From an uncultured Prevotella sp. (GTDB lineage Bacteria; Bacteroidota; Bacteroidia; Bacteroidales; Bacteroidaceae): a stretch of 40,127 bases of DNA. The DNA lies in contig ONBC01000012.1 in assembly GCA_900315955.1 (NCBI GenBank), positions 1-40,127 on the forward strand, in the 5' to 3' direction. Below, in pieces: positions 8,428-15,684 of the stretch (position 1 is its first letter; each line of letters begins with the position of its first letter). The translations under genes were made by a program, and so were the position numbers. The notes below the pieces were generated by a model, which worked only from the letters and a program-made list of their open reading frames with translations, searched no databases and was not told the origin of the DNA.

Positions 8428-10611
8428 ATGCTGTTTCTGAAACTCACTTATGTGCTCTTGATCGTTGTCATGGCCGTTGCGACGGTCCTTGAGAACGTCA
8501 AGGGCACGCCTTTCGTTCAACAGAGCATCTACGGCTCATGGTGGTTCTCTCTCTTGTGGGCGCTGCTTGTGGCACTGGCTTTTGCTTATTTTCTGAAACG
8601 TCATGTGCGACGGTGGAGCCTCCTGCTTCTCCATGCCGCCATGGTCGTGATGCTCCTTGGTGCTTTGCTCACCCATCTCACCGCCTATCAGGGCATCGTC
8701 CATCTGCGGGGCGACCAGCCGTCAAACGAGGTGGAGGAGATGAAGTCGATGACAGCGACTGCGCACCGCACGCTGCCGTTCTATATCCGGCTCGACAAGT
8801 TTGAGAAGCTCAACCATGCTGGCACCGACGCGGCAGCCGACTATGTCACGCGCTTCGTCATCATGGACGGACCGCGCTCTGTCCACGCCCAGGTCTCGAT
8901 GAACAAGATCTACACCTATCGTGGCATCCGGTTCTATCAGGCCAGTTACGACACGGATAATCAGGGCTCTTACCTGAGCGTGAACAGTGATCCTTGGGGT
9001 ATCCCTGTGACCTATACAGGCTACGCCCTGTTCTTCTTTGCCCTGTTGTGGCTGCTTGTGGACCCCAAGGGCACTTTCCGCAGGCTCTGCCGTCAGCTTG
9101 CTGCTTCCGACAGTTTCGGGAAAGCCTTGACTGTCGTCCTGCTTCTCGGGCTCTCCCTCTCGGCGAAGGCGCAGACCACGGTGCCGGAGGAGACGGCTGA
9201 CCGTTTCGGCCATCTGCTCATCAACTACAACGAGCGTATCTGTCCCGTGCAGACCTTCGCCCTCGACTTCACCGAGAAGCTCTATGGCCACCGCTGTTAC
9301 AAAGGGCATAAAGCCGAGCAGGTGCTCCTCTCCTGGATCTTCTATCCGCAGGCGTGGAACAATGAGCCGTTTGTCAAGGTCAAGAACAAGACGATGCGGC
9401 GGCAGTTCGGCTTGCCCGACTATGCTTCCGTCAATGCCTTCTTCCGCGACGGCAGTTATATCCTCGGACCGGCGCTTGTCGAATACGGTCAGGGCAACCA
9501 CGATGCCTTACACAAAGCTTGTGCCGACATCGACGGCAAGCTCGCCCTCGTCATGCAGCTCCGTCAGGGCGAGCCGTTGGCGATCTTCCCTTACACCTTC
9601 AAGGACGGCACGACACAGTGGTTCTCACCCTTCGAGAAATATCCGCGGCGACTGCCGCACGAGGAGATTCTCTTCTTCAAGAATGTGTTCCCGCTCCTCT
9701 TTGGTCAGCTCATGCAAGGCAACAATGGAGCCGTGGACGAGATTCTGGCGAAGATAGGGGAGTATCAGCAGAAAGAGGGCGGCAACAGTCTGCCGACGCC
9801 GGCGGCCTACGAGGCGGAACTGATCTATAACGCCTGTCCGCTGGCCACGATCCTCTTCGTCGTCAACCTCACGCTCGGGTTCCTCGGCATCGTCCTCGTG
9901 TTCTGCAACCGCTTCTCGTTCCTCCCGCTGAAGATCCTGTTGGGACTGTCGTTTGCCGCCCTGACGTTTCTCCTGGCGCTGCGCTGGATCATCACCGGCA
10001 ACATCCCTATGGGCAACGGCTACGAGACCATGCTCTCTGTGGCGTGGATGACGCAGCTGGCGACACTTATATATATAATGTGTACCCGCAAAGGCAGCGG
10101 CCTGATGACCGCCTTTGCCTTCCTGCTCTCCGGCTTCTTCCTCTTGGTGAGCCATCTGTCGATGATGGATCCCGCCATGGGTCCGCTCGTGCCGGTCCTC
10201 AACTCGCCGCTCTTGAGCATCCATGTCAGTTTTATGATGATGAGCTATGCCCTTCTCGCCCTGACGTTCCTCTGTGGGGTCATGGGGCTGGTGTCGAGGC
10301 GGCGTGCAGCGCCGTTGCAGCTCCTCAGCCGCATCTTCCTCTATCCCGCCATGGTGACTTTAGGCATCGGCATCTTCCTGGGAGCCGTGTGGGCGAATGT
10401 CAGTTGGGGCAACTACTGGAGCTGGGACCCTAAGGAGACGTGGGCGCTCATCACCTTCATGCTCTACGCCATCGCCCTGCACACGCAGAGCCTGCCGGCT
10501 CTGGCCCGCGCGCGCGCGTATCATCTCTATATGGTCCTTAGCTTCCTGAGCATCCTGATGACTTACTTCGGTGTCAACTATTTTCTCCCGGGAATGCACA
10601 GCTATGCGTAA
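8428..10611 (+). CDS. ccsBA: CcsBA-type cytochrome c synthase (fused ResB-CcsA)
   Basis: This 727-residue multi-pass membrane protein fuses a ResB/CcsB-like part to a CcsA part, the system II machinery that carries heme across the inner membrane and ligates it to CXXCH motifs. The N-terminal part has helices at about 5-20, 36-55 and 61-82, a periplasmic segment, a helix near 200 and another near 235-255. A large periplasmic domain runs to about 470, followed by the C-terminal helices. The tryptophan-rich heme-handling WWD signature WGNYWSWDPKETW begins near residue 660. Likely heme-ligand histidines lie in SIHVSFMMM and in ALHTQSL. The ATG directly follows the di-heme oxidoreductase stop codon (TAAATG), showing tight co-expression and suggesting that this enzyme serves that protein first. 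Confidence 0.93.
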   Translation: MLFLKLTYVLLIVVMAVATVLENVKGTPFVQQSIYGSWWFSLLWALLVALAFAYFLKRHVRRWSLLLLHAAMVVMLLGALLTHLTAYQGIVHLRGDQPSNEVEEMKSMTATAHRTLPFYIRLDKFEKLNHAGTDAAADYVTRFVIMDGPRSVHAQVSMNKIYTYRGIRFYQASYDTDNQGSYLSVNSDPWGIPVTYTGYALFFFALLWLLVDPKGTFRRLCRQLAASDSFGKALTVVLLLGLSLSAKAQTTVPEETADRFGHLLINYNERICPVQTFALDFTEKLYGHRCYKGHKAEQVLLSWIFYPQAWNNEPFVKVKNKTMRRQFGLPDYASVNAFFRDGSYILGPALVEYGQGNHDALHKACADIDGKLALVMQLRQGEPLAIFPYTFKDGTTQWFSPFEKYPRRLPHEEILFFKNVFPLLFGQLMQGNNGAVDEILAKIGEYQQKEGGNSLPTPAAYEAELIYNACPLATILFVVNLTLGFLGIVLVFCNRFSFLPLKILLGLSFAALTFLLALRWIITGNIPMGNGYETMLSVAWMTQLATLIYIMCTRKGSGLMTAFAFLLSGFFLLVSHLSMMDPAMGPLVPVLNSPLLSIHVSFMMMSYALLALTFLCGVMGLVSRRRAAPLQLLSRIFLYPAMVTLGIGIFLGAVWANVSWGNYWSWDPKETWALITFMLYAIALHTQSLPALARARAYHLYMVLSFLSILMTYFGVNYFLPGMHSYA

Positions 10612-10627
10612 AAAGATGCTCAAAAAC

Positions 10628-10657
10628 TTGTAGAATATTACAAAATAGTTACCTTTG
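10628..10657 (+). promoter_or_regulatory. Promoter of the calycin-like lipoprotein gene
   Basis: TTG at 10628-10630, a 19-base spacer and TACCTTTG at 10650-10657. It lies just after the ccsBA stop codon, so the lipoprotein behind it can be expressed separately from the four-gene operon. Confidence 0.65.
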
Positions 10658-10698
10658 CACTGCTTAATCATAATAATAATCATTTTATACCAATTACG

Positions 10699-11211
10699 AT
10701 GAAAAAATGGCTATCCTTTGTGCTGCTCTTCGCAGCCGTATTGATGACAAATGTCCTTGTCTCCTGTGACGATGATCCTACCGTAGCTTCTGTGGCCGGC
10801 ACGTACACAGGTACAGACAGTCTGCACTTCGCGATGGGAGCTACCGCCTATAAGGCGGGTGTCAAGGACGTAAAGTATGTCGTGACGGAGAACAGTGACA
10901 AGACGATCAATGTCACGTTCCCGGAGGAGACCTACGACTTCTCCGCTACCGTGCCAATGGTCGGCAAGATCGTTCAGGGCGGCTACACGGTCAAGAACAT
11001 TCCTTACGACAGCACCCTGAAGGCTTATTATCTCGACTATTCCAACAAGGCTCAGGCCAATGTCAGCATCTTCGGCAAGAACCAGCCGTATGACATTACG
11101 GTAGGCCAGATCACCGTCTCCTTCAACGGCAGCACGATGGCGGTTATCAACGTGCATAAGTTCGGCAATATGCCTTTCGCACTTGCAGCTACCTATTTAG
11201 GAACAAAGTAA
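10699..11211 (+). CDS. Calycin-like domain lipoprotein
   Basis: A 170-residue lipoprotein with signal ending VLVSC (Cys23) followed by DDDPT, again an acidic surface-export type sequence. The mature part starts VAGTYTGTDSL and is a run of short beta strands, resembling the small Bacteroidota calycin-like (PF13944) proteins, which fold as an eight-stranded barrel that may bind a small ligand. It lies 87 bases behind ccsBA with its own promoter and is followed by a strong terminator, so it closes the block. A link to the iron/redox operon is suggested by position only. The fold assignment is from sequence pattern and is moderately sure; the ligand is unknown. Confidence 0.7.
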   Translation: MKKWLSFVLLFAAVLMTNVLVSCDDDPTVASVAGTYTGTDSLHFAMGATAYKAGVKDVKYVVTENSDKTINVTFPEETYDFSATVPMVGKIVQGGYTVKNIPYDSTLKAYYLDYSNKAQANVSIFGKNQPYDITVGQITVSFNGSTMAVINVHKFGNMPFALAATYLGTK

Positions 11212-11250
11212 GTTGCGGCACGGTCTGAAGCTTATGCAAGAAACTTAATA

Positions 11251-11287
11251 AAACGGTCAGCAAATGTCGGAACATTGCTGACCGTTT
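11251..11287 (+). terminator. Terminator after the calycin-like gene
   Basis: AAACGGTCAGCAA pairs perfectly with TTGCTGACCGTTT around a short loop (AATGTCGGAACA includes a further TG/CA pair). The stem is 13 bp and is followed by CGTTATTA, a weak T-rich tail. It lies 39 bases past the stop codon. Confidence 0.75.
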
Positions 11288-11457
11288 CGTTATTAGCTGT
11301 TCCCCTTTGTCTTGTTTCTCACTTCCCACTCCCAATCGCCAACCGTCTTTGTTTGCGTTTCGGTTAATTATTGCTTGTTGCCCGCATTTTTTTTGAGAAG
11401 ACATGGTGATAAACCAGAAATTATTCCGATATTTGCAGGTGCAAACAGTAATTACAG

Positions 11458-12624
11458 ATGAAAAAGCTTTTTCCCGCACTTTTGTTGGTGCTCTTCTTCT
11501 GCCTTCCTTCAGCGGCTCAGAAGAAGTATAATGTTTATGCCGTAGGTTTCTATAACCTTGAGAACCTTTTCGACACGTGTCATGATGTGGGCAAGAAAGA
11601 CTACCAATTTCTGCCTAACGCCTCTTATAAATGGAACGGTCTGAAGTATAGTCATAAGTTGCACAACATGGCTCGTGCGCTGTCCGACATGGGCACGACG
11701 ATGCTGCCCGGTGTGGGCTGTTCGGTGATCGGTGTGTCAGAGGTGGAGAACGACCATGTGTTGGCTGCCCTTTGTGCCCAGCCGGAGCTGAGCAGGCGCG
11801 GCTATAAGTTCTGCCACGTGGAAGGTCCCGACCATCGTGGGGTGGACTGCGCGTTGCTCTACAACCCCTCCCTGTTTACCGTTAAGGGCGTGCGGCTCTA
11901 TCCTTATATCCCGACGGAGAAGCAGGACACGGCCTACCGCACCCGCGGCTTCTTAGCCGTGAGCGGCGAGCTGGCGGGCGAGCATGTGGTCGTTATCGTG
12001 AACCACCTGCCGAGCCGTTTCGCCGGGCCTTATTACCGTGAGGTGGGGGCCGCGCAGATCAAGGCGTTGAAAGACCGCGTCCTGGCCGGAGACCCGAAGG
12101 CAAAGGTTATTGTCATGGGTGACATGAATGATGATCCGACAAACAAGAGCATGCACGATGTGCTCTCGGCCAAAGAGGAAGTGTCGATGGTGGGCAAGGA
12201 CGATATGTACAACCCTTGGTACAATGTTCTGGCCAAGCAAGGGACGGGCACGCTGCAATATCAGGGTTCGTGGAACCTCTTCGATCAGATCATCCTCTCG
12301 CCGGGTCTTATCAACAAAGACGGCAAGAAAGATTATGCCACGCTGAAGTTCTTTAAGAATGAAGTGCAGCGCATGCCTTACCTTTTCCAGACGGAGGGTA
12401 AATACAAGGGCAACACGAAGCGTACCACTGCCGGAGGCGTATGGCTCGATGGCTATTCCGACCACCTGCCGACCGTCGTCTACTTAGTGAAGGAACAGAC
12501 GGCGACGAAACGTGAGCCGAAGGAGACCGTCTTTGCTTTGCCCGAATATACGGAGGCAGAGAAGAAGAACATAGCTTCGTGCGAAGCTGAGAAGAAACGG
12601 TTGGAGGCGGCCGATAAGCATTGA
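11458..12624 (+). CDS. Secreted endonuclease/exonuclease/phosphatase family protein
   Basis: A 388-residue protein with a signal peptide (LLLVLFFCLPSAAQ) and the full metal-dependent EEP fold motif set: YNLENLFD, the acidic SEVEN, VNHLPSR, MGDMND and the terminal SDHLP. These provide the Mg-binding Glu, the Asp/Asn pair and the catalytic His of DNase I-like phosphodiesterases. Substrates in this family range from nucleic acid to phospholipid and inositol phosphate; the signal peptide places it in the periplasm or outside, so nucleic acid or phosphate scavenging is plausible. The C-terminal 35 residues are charged and probably helical (EAEKKNIASCEAEKKRLEAA). It begins a three-gene run with gaps of six bases each. 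Its promoter is not clear; ATATTTG lies near the start. Confidence 0.87.
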   Translation: MKKLFPALLLVLFFCLPSAAQKKYNVYAVGFYNLENLFDTCHDVGKKDYQFLPNASYKWNGLKYSHKLHNMARALSDMGTTMLPGVGCSVIGVSEVENDHVLAALCAQPELSRRGYKFCHVEGPDHRGVDCALLYNPSLFTVKGVRLYPYIPTEKQDTAYRTRGFLAVSGELAGEHVVVIVNHLPSRFAGPYYREVGAAQIKALKDRVLAGDPKAKVIVMGDMNDDPTNKSMHDVLSAKEEVSMVGKDDMYNPWYNVLAKQGTGTLQYQGSWNLFDQIILSPGLINKDGKKDYATLKFFKNEVQRMPYLFQTEGKYKGNTKRTTAGGVWLDGYSDHLPTVVYLVKEQTATKREPKETVFALPEYTEAEKKNIASCEAEKKRLEAADKH

Positions 12625-12630
12625 TTGAAA

Positions 12631-13227
12631 ATGACGCAAGACGATATCGAGACCCATCCCTTTGAGCCTTTCCTGCCGAAGAACGCGCGCCTGCTCATGT
12701 TGGGCACCTTTCCTCCGGCACCTAAGCGCTGGTGTATGGAGTGGTATTACCCCAACTATACCAATGATATGTGGCGCATTGTGGGACTGTGCTTCTTCGG
12801 AGACAAGCTCCACTTTGTGGATGAAGCCGACAAGACCTACCGTCTGAAGGAACTGAAGGCATTCCTGGCGGAGAAAGGCATCGCCATTTTTGATACCTGC
12901 CTGCGCATCCGTCGAACGACAGGCACGGCTGCGGACAAAGACTTGGAGGTCGTGGAACGGGCCGACCTCGACGGAATGCTGCGTGCCTTGCCGCTCTGCA
13001 AAGGTGTGCTCGCCGCCGGGCAACTTGCTACGACGCTCTTCACCGAGCATTATGGCATCGGCAGCGAGGCAAAGAAAATGAAGATGGGAAGCCATGCCGA
13101 CTTCACCTTCGAGGGGCGGACCATCAGTCTCTATCGGGAGCCGAGCTCAAGTCGCGCTTATCCGATGAAGGTGGAGGTCAAGGCGGACTATTATAAGCAG
13201 ATGTTCTGTGACTTAGGATTAATATAA
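12631..13227 (+). CDS. Uracil-DNA glycosylase family protein
   Basis: A 198-residue cytosolic protein with the outline of the uracil/hypoxanthine-DNA glycosylase superfamily: an N-terminal LMLGTFPP in the place of the first catalytic motif, an aromatic WYYPNYTNDMW segment corresponding to the YY-x-x-P-x-N-x-FW block of MUG/deoxyinosine-glycosylase relatives, and a C-terminal EPSSSRAYP in the place of the DNA-intercalating motif. It should excise a deaminated base, but the substrate (uracil, hypoxanthine or other) cannot be told, and the water-activating Asp/Asn of canonical enzymes is not obvious in GTFPP. A TTG at 12625 directly after the previous stop could add two codons; ATG 12631 is preferred. 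It lies six bases upstream of uridine kinase. Confidence 0.8.
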   Translation: MTQDDIETHPFEPFLPKNARLLMLGTFPPAPKRWCMEWYYPNYTNDMWRIVGLCFFGDKLHFVDEADKTYRLKELKAFLAEKGIAIFDTCLRIRRTTGTAADKDLEVVERADLDGMLRALPLCKGVLAAGQLATTLFTEHYGIGSEAKKMKMGSHADFTFEGRTISLYREPSSSRAYPMKVEVKADYYKQMFCDLGLI

Positions 13228-13233
13228 AAAGAT

Positions 13234-13860
13234 ATGAACGATAAACCAACAATTATCGGTATAGCCGGCGGTACAGGCTCCGGCAAGACAACGGTAGTGA
13301 AGAAGATTGTGGAAGCATTACCGCCCGACTACGTGGCCGTCGTGCCATTGGATTCTTATTATAATGATACGACGGGTCTGACGGACGAGGAGCGCAAGGC
13401 CATCAACTTTGACCATCCTGATGCCTTCGACTGGAAGCTGCTCATCCATCAGGTCAACGAGTTGCGACAGGGTAAAGCCATCGAGCAGCCTACTTACTCA
13501 TATATCCTCAGCAACCGTCTGCCCGAGACGATCCATGTAGAGCCAAAACCCGTGATCATCATTGAGGGTATCATGACGCTGCTCAACAAACGGCTGCGCG
13601 ACATGATGGATCTGAAGATCTTTGTCGACTGTGACTCCGATGAGCGCCTCATCCGTAACATTCAGCGTGACACGATAGACCGTGGGCGTACGGTGTCGAT
13701 GGTGGTGGACCGTTATCTCAAGGTGCTCAAGCCGATGCATGAGCAGTTTATCGAGCCCACAAAGCGTTATGCCGATGTCATCATTCCACAGGGCGGCGAG
13801 AATGTCAAGGGTATCGGAATGCTCACCAACTATATCCGGACGCTGTTTAGTGAAGAATGA
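13234..13860 (+). CDS. udk: Uridine kinase
   Basis: A 208-residue cytosolic enzyme of the pyrimidine salvage pathway that phosphorylates uridine and cytidine with ATP or GTP. The P-loop GGTGSGKT is at residues 12-19, the LDSYYND substrate-site segment follows, and the family-typical FDHPDAFDW and IIIEGI stretches are all present. Length is standard (about 205-215). The start ATG at 13234 follows the glycosylase-like gene by six bases. It is the last gene of the three-gene run and faces the DUF308 gene across an inverted-repeat region that probably ends both transcripts. Confidence 0.96.
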   Translation: MNDKPTIIGIAGGTGSGKTTVVKKIVEALPPDYVAVVPLDSYYNDTTGLTDEERKAINFDHPDAFDWKLLIHQVNELRQGKAIEQPTYSYILSNRLPETIHVEPKPVIIIEGIMTLLNKRLRDMMDLKIFVDCDSDERLIRNIQRDTIDRGRTVSMVVDRYLKVLKPMHEQFIEPTKRYADVIIPQGGENVKGIGMLTNYIRTLFSEE

Positions 13861-14031
13861 AGTAAGTGAAAAGTGAAGAGTGATGAGTGAAGAATCATAA
13901 TGTATAAGTGTAAAGTGATAAATCATTTAGGAGGGCATTATGATTCTTCACTCCTCTCTCTTTACTTAAACATTATGATTTTTCACTCTTCCCTCTTCCC
14001 TCTTTACTTAAACATTATGATTCTTCACTCT
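13861..14031 (+). repeat. Intergenic inverted and direct repeats between convergent genes
   Basis: The gap is built from copies of one A/T-rich element. CATTATGATTCTTCACTC occurs at 13936-13953 and again, with a C-to-T change in the first, at 13971-13988 and 14013-14030. Its exact reverse complement is at 13885-13902, so a perfect 18-bp hairpin can form across 13885-13953. Related GTGAAGAGTGA-like sequence flanks both sides and continues into the tail of the DUF308 gene. The gap lies between the 3' ends of udk and the DUF308 gene, so the hairpins probably act as a two-way terminator. Confidence 0.8.
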
Positions 14032-14628
14032 TCACTTTTCCCTCTTCACTTTCCTTAGCTCTTTTCTGCATTGGTGAATCTTGAGGGTGTCGATAAGATC
14101 AACGGCACCATAGACGATCATGCAATAACCGAGCACGAGAAGAGGGGCGGAGGCTATGAACGAAGGCTTGACGATGGCGATGAGGCCTATAAGGAGGACG
14201 AGCGTAGGGACGATCCACCATACAAAGCCAATCTTCGCAAAGCGGCGGGCCACCGTGAGGTTGAAGAACTGTGAGAGCGCCCCGAGGATGAGCATGGCGG
14301 CCAGGATGTACATCAGTCCGTTGACGAAACTGTTGGGAAACAAGGCCAGCACAGCGCCGAGAATGACGCTGCCCAATCCTACGATGGGGAAAGGAGGGGC
14401 AGGAGGCGTGAGCAGGTTGCCTTGGGCATCGTAGAGGTCTACTCCCTCAGCTCCCCCCTTGCGTTTGGCTGAATACCACGCGGTGATGCTGATGATACCG
14501 CTCACTAAAAAGATAACACCGATGAGGACCGTGATCCATGTCACGGTCTGCTCACGGTATTTGACTAACAACGCGCCGACGACTATCGCACATACGGCGC
14601 GGAAGATACTACTGCGAAGAACTTTCAT
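14032..14628 (-). CDS. HdeD-like DUF308 membrane protein
   Basis: A 198-residue inner-membrane protein with about six hydrophobic helices in the pairwise pattern of the HdeD/DUF308 family, including IVGLGSVILGAVLALFPNSF and GLIAIVKPSF, where a Pro follows each helix pair. HdeD was named for acid resistance in enteric bacteria; in Bacteroidota its role is unproven. Between helices 2 and 3 there is a polar, Pro-rich loop (GNLLTPPAPPFP). The C-terminus is basic (KELRKVKREK), and the last bases overlap the intergenic repeat. It follows the 37-residue protein by seven bases, so it is the third gene of a minus-strand operon. Confidence 0.82.
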   Translation of the reverse strand: MKVLRSSIFRAVCAIVVGALLVKYREQTVTWITVLIGVIFLVSGIISITAWYSAKRKGGAEGVDLYDAQGNLLTPPAPPFPIVGLGSVILGAVLALFPNSFVNGLMYILAAMLILGALSQFFNLTVARRFAKIGFVWWIVPTLVLLIGLIAIVKPSFIASAPLLVLGYCMIVYGAVDLIDTLKIHQCRKELRKVKREK

Positions 14629-14635
14629 CTACTTA

Positions 14636-14749
14636 TTAGGCTTCTGCGCTTTTACGCTGTTTGTTTTTCTTGTCTTCTATCCACGATGCCATCAGTCCCG
14701 CTATTGCAATGCAGATGACCATGGCACTGATAATCATTGCTCCTGTCAT
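14636..14749 (-). CDS. 37-residue single-helix membrane protein
   Basis: This ORF starts ATG at 14747-14749 and stops TAA at 14636-14638. The product has an N-terminal hydrophobic helix (GAMIISAMVICIAIAGLMAS) followed by a charged tail, WIEDKKNKQRKSAEA, so it should span the inner membrane with the basic tail in the cytosol. It begins two bases after the stop of the upstream small membrane gene and ends seven bases before the DUF308 start. That spacing, and the good transmembrane and positive-inside pattern, support a real gene. I do not recognise a named family. It would be missed by annotation with a length cut-off. Confidence 0.72.
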   Translation of the reverse strand: MTGAMIISAMVICIAIAGLMASWIEDKKNKQRKSAEA

Positions 14750-14751
14750 AG

Positions 14752-14934
14752 TTATTTTCCCTTTCTGTTGCTAAGATACAATCCCACAAATAATGTGAAG
14801 ATAATTGCCAATACGAGAAAGGCATAGTTGTACCATCTCCATCCATTGAAACTTGTGAACAAGGAAGAAAGAAGAATAGCCGTAGCCATATACTTGGCAA
14901 CGTCCATTAACCACTTGCCTAACTCTTTTAACAT
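14752..14934 (-). CDS. Small two-helix membrane protein (DUF6722-like)
   Basis: From the Met at 14932-14934 the product is 60 residues and begins MLKELGKWLMDVAKYMATA. It has two hydrophobic segments, ATAILLSSLF and NYAFLVLAIIFTLFVGLYLS, with a short polar loop, ending NRKGK. This resembles the small Bacteroidota DUF6722 family as I recall it. A Met four codons earlier (14944-14946) is possible, but the -7 box at 14951-14958 is so close that transcription would start about there; the inner Met leaves room for a leader. It is the first gene of the minus-strand operon with the 37-residue protein and the HdeD-like protein. Function is unknown. Confidence 0.72.
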   Translation of the reverse strand: MLKELGKWLMDVAKYMATAILLSSLFTSFNGWRWYNYAFLVLAIIFTLFVGLYLSNRKGK

Positions 14935-14950
14935 ATCCGTCTTCATATTG

Positions 14951-14958
14951 CAAAGATA
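14951..14958 (-). promoter_or_regulatory. -7 box for the small-membrane-protein operon
   Basis: TATCTTTG on the minus strand (14951-14958) matches TAnnTTTG. Transcription would start at about 14944, which argues for the inner Met of the first gene. No clear -33 element is seen. It is back to back with the promoter of the histidine phosphatase gene. Confidence 0.5.
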
Positions 14959-15001
14959 GGCTTTTTTCTTTGAACCTTGGGCGTTATCGTGTTATTTTTT
15001 G

Positions 15002-15009
15002 TAATTTTG
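15002..15009 (+). promoter_or_regulatory. -7 box for the histidine phosphatase gene
   Basis: TAATTTTG at 15002-15009 matches TAnnTTTG; TTG about 22 bases upstream (14977-14979) could be the -33 element. The predicted leader is about 58 bases. The two divergent -7 boxes are 43 bases apart, so the two transcripts share one control region. Confidence 0.5.
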
Positions 15010-15073
15010 CAGCACAATTCTTTCGTAAGGGACAGGATAACAATAAGCATAACAATAAACAAACATAAAGATC

Positions 15074-15592
15074 ATGACAAAACTTTATCTTGTGCGCCAT
15101 GGCGAGACCGTGGCCAACGCTGCTCAGATTCTGCAAGGATGGCAGGGCGGCGAGTTGAACGAGACGGGCAAGGCGCAGGCTCGCGAGGTGGCCGAGAAAA
15201 TGAAAGACACGGAGATTGACGCTTTCGTGGCCAGCGACCTTCACCGGGCCATACAGACTTGTACCATCATTGCTGCCGCTCACGGCGTGAAGCCGGAGGA
15301 TATCACGACGACCCCTTTGCTTCGTGAACGCGACTGGGGATCGTTCACGGGTAAGTTTATTCCGGATCTGGAGCATGCTGAGTGGCCCGAAGACGTGGAG
15401 AGCCTCGAGCACATGAAGAGCCGTGCGCAGAACTTCCTGACGTGGATCAAGGTGACCTATCCCGGACAGACCGTGCTCGCCGTTGGTCATGGCATTATCA
15501 ATAAAGCCATCCAGAGCGTTTTCTTCAAGAAGCCGATGAACGAGATTCAGAAAATGATGAACGCCGAGGTCCGTGTCCTGATCTTGGATTAA
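15074..15592 (+). CDS. Histidine phosphatase family protein
   Basis: A 172-residue cytosolic protein of the phosphoglycerate-mutase-like superfamily. The N-terminal catalytic RHGE is at residues 8-11, the acid/base region contains LLRERDWGSFTG, and the second catalytic His is H139 in VGHG. The short length and lack of a mutase insert indicate a phosphatase rather than a glycolytic mutase. Possible substrates include alpha-ribazole phosphate and sugar phosphates; none can be picked from the sequence. It is a single-gene unit with its own -7 box, divergent from the small membrane protein operon. ATG 15074 is preferred because it gives the family-typical start TKLYLVRHGE. Confidence 0.9.
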   Translation: MTKLYLVRHGETVANAAQILQGWQGGELNETGKAQAREVAEKMKDTEIDAFVASDLHRAIQTCTIIAAAHGVKPEDITTTPLLRERDWGSFTGKFIPDLEHAEWPEDVESLEHMKSRAQNFLTWIKVTYPGQTVLAVGHGIINKAIQSVFFKKPMNEIQKMMNAEVRVLILD

Positions 15593-15684
15593 AAAGATTA
15601 TTTTTTTTAGTATTTTCGTGGCCTTTTTGTCTCTTTTGTCGTAATAGGTAGCAAAAGATCATAATATTGTTAAAAGAGAGACTT

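Noticed and set aside
7534-8520. 328-residue minus-strand open frame
   Set aside because: It is antisense to the di-heme oxidoreductase, whose two CXXCH sites are in the plus frame. It spans the start of ccsBA and shows no domain.
15667-15684. TTG start for the first SusC (and similar TTG extensions for the GH18, SusD and second SusC genes)
   Set aside because: In each case the ATG a few codons later sits right before the signal peptide, and the TTG extension would add polar residues ahead of it.
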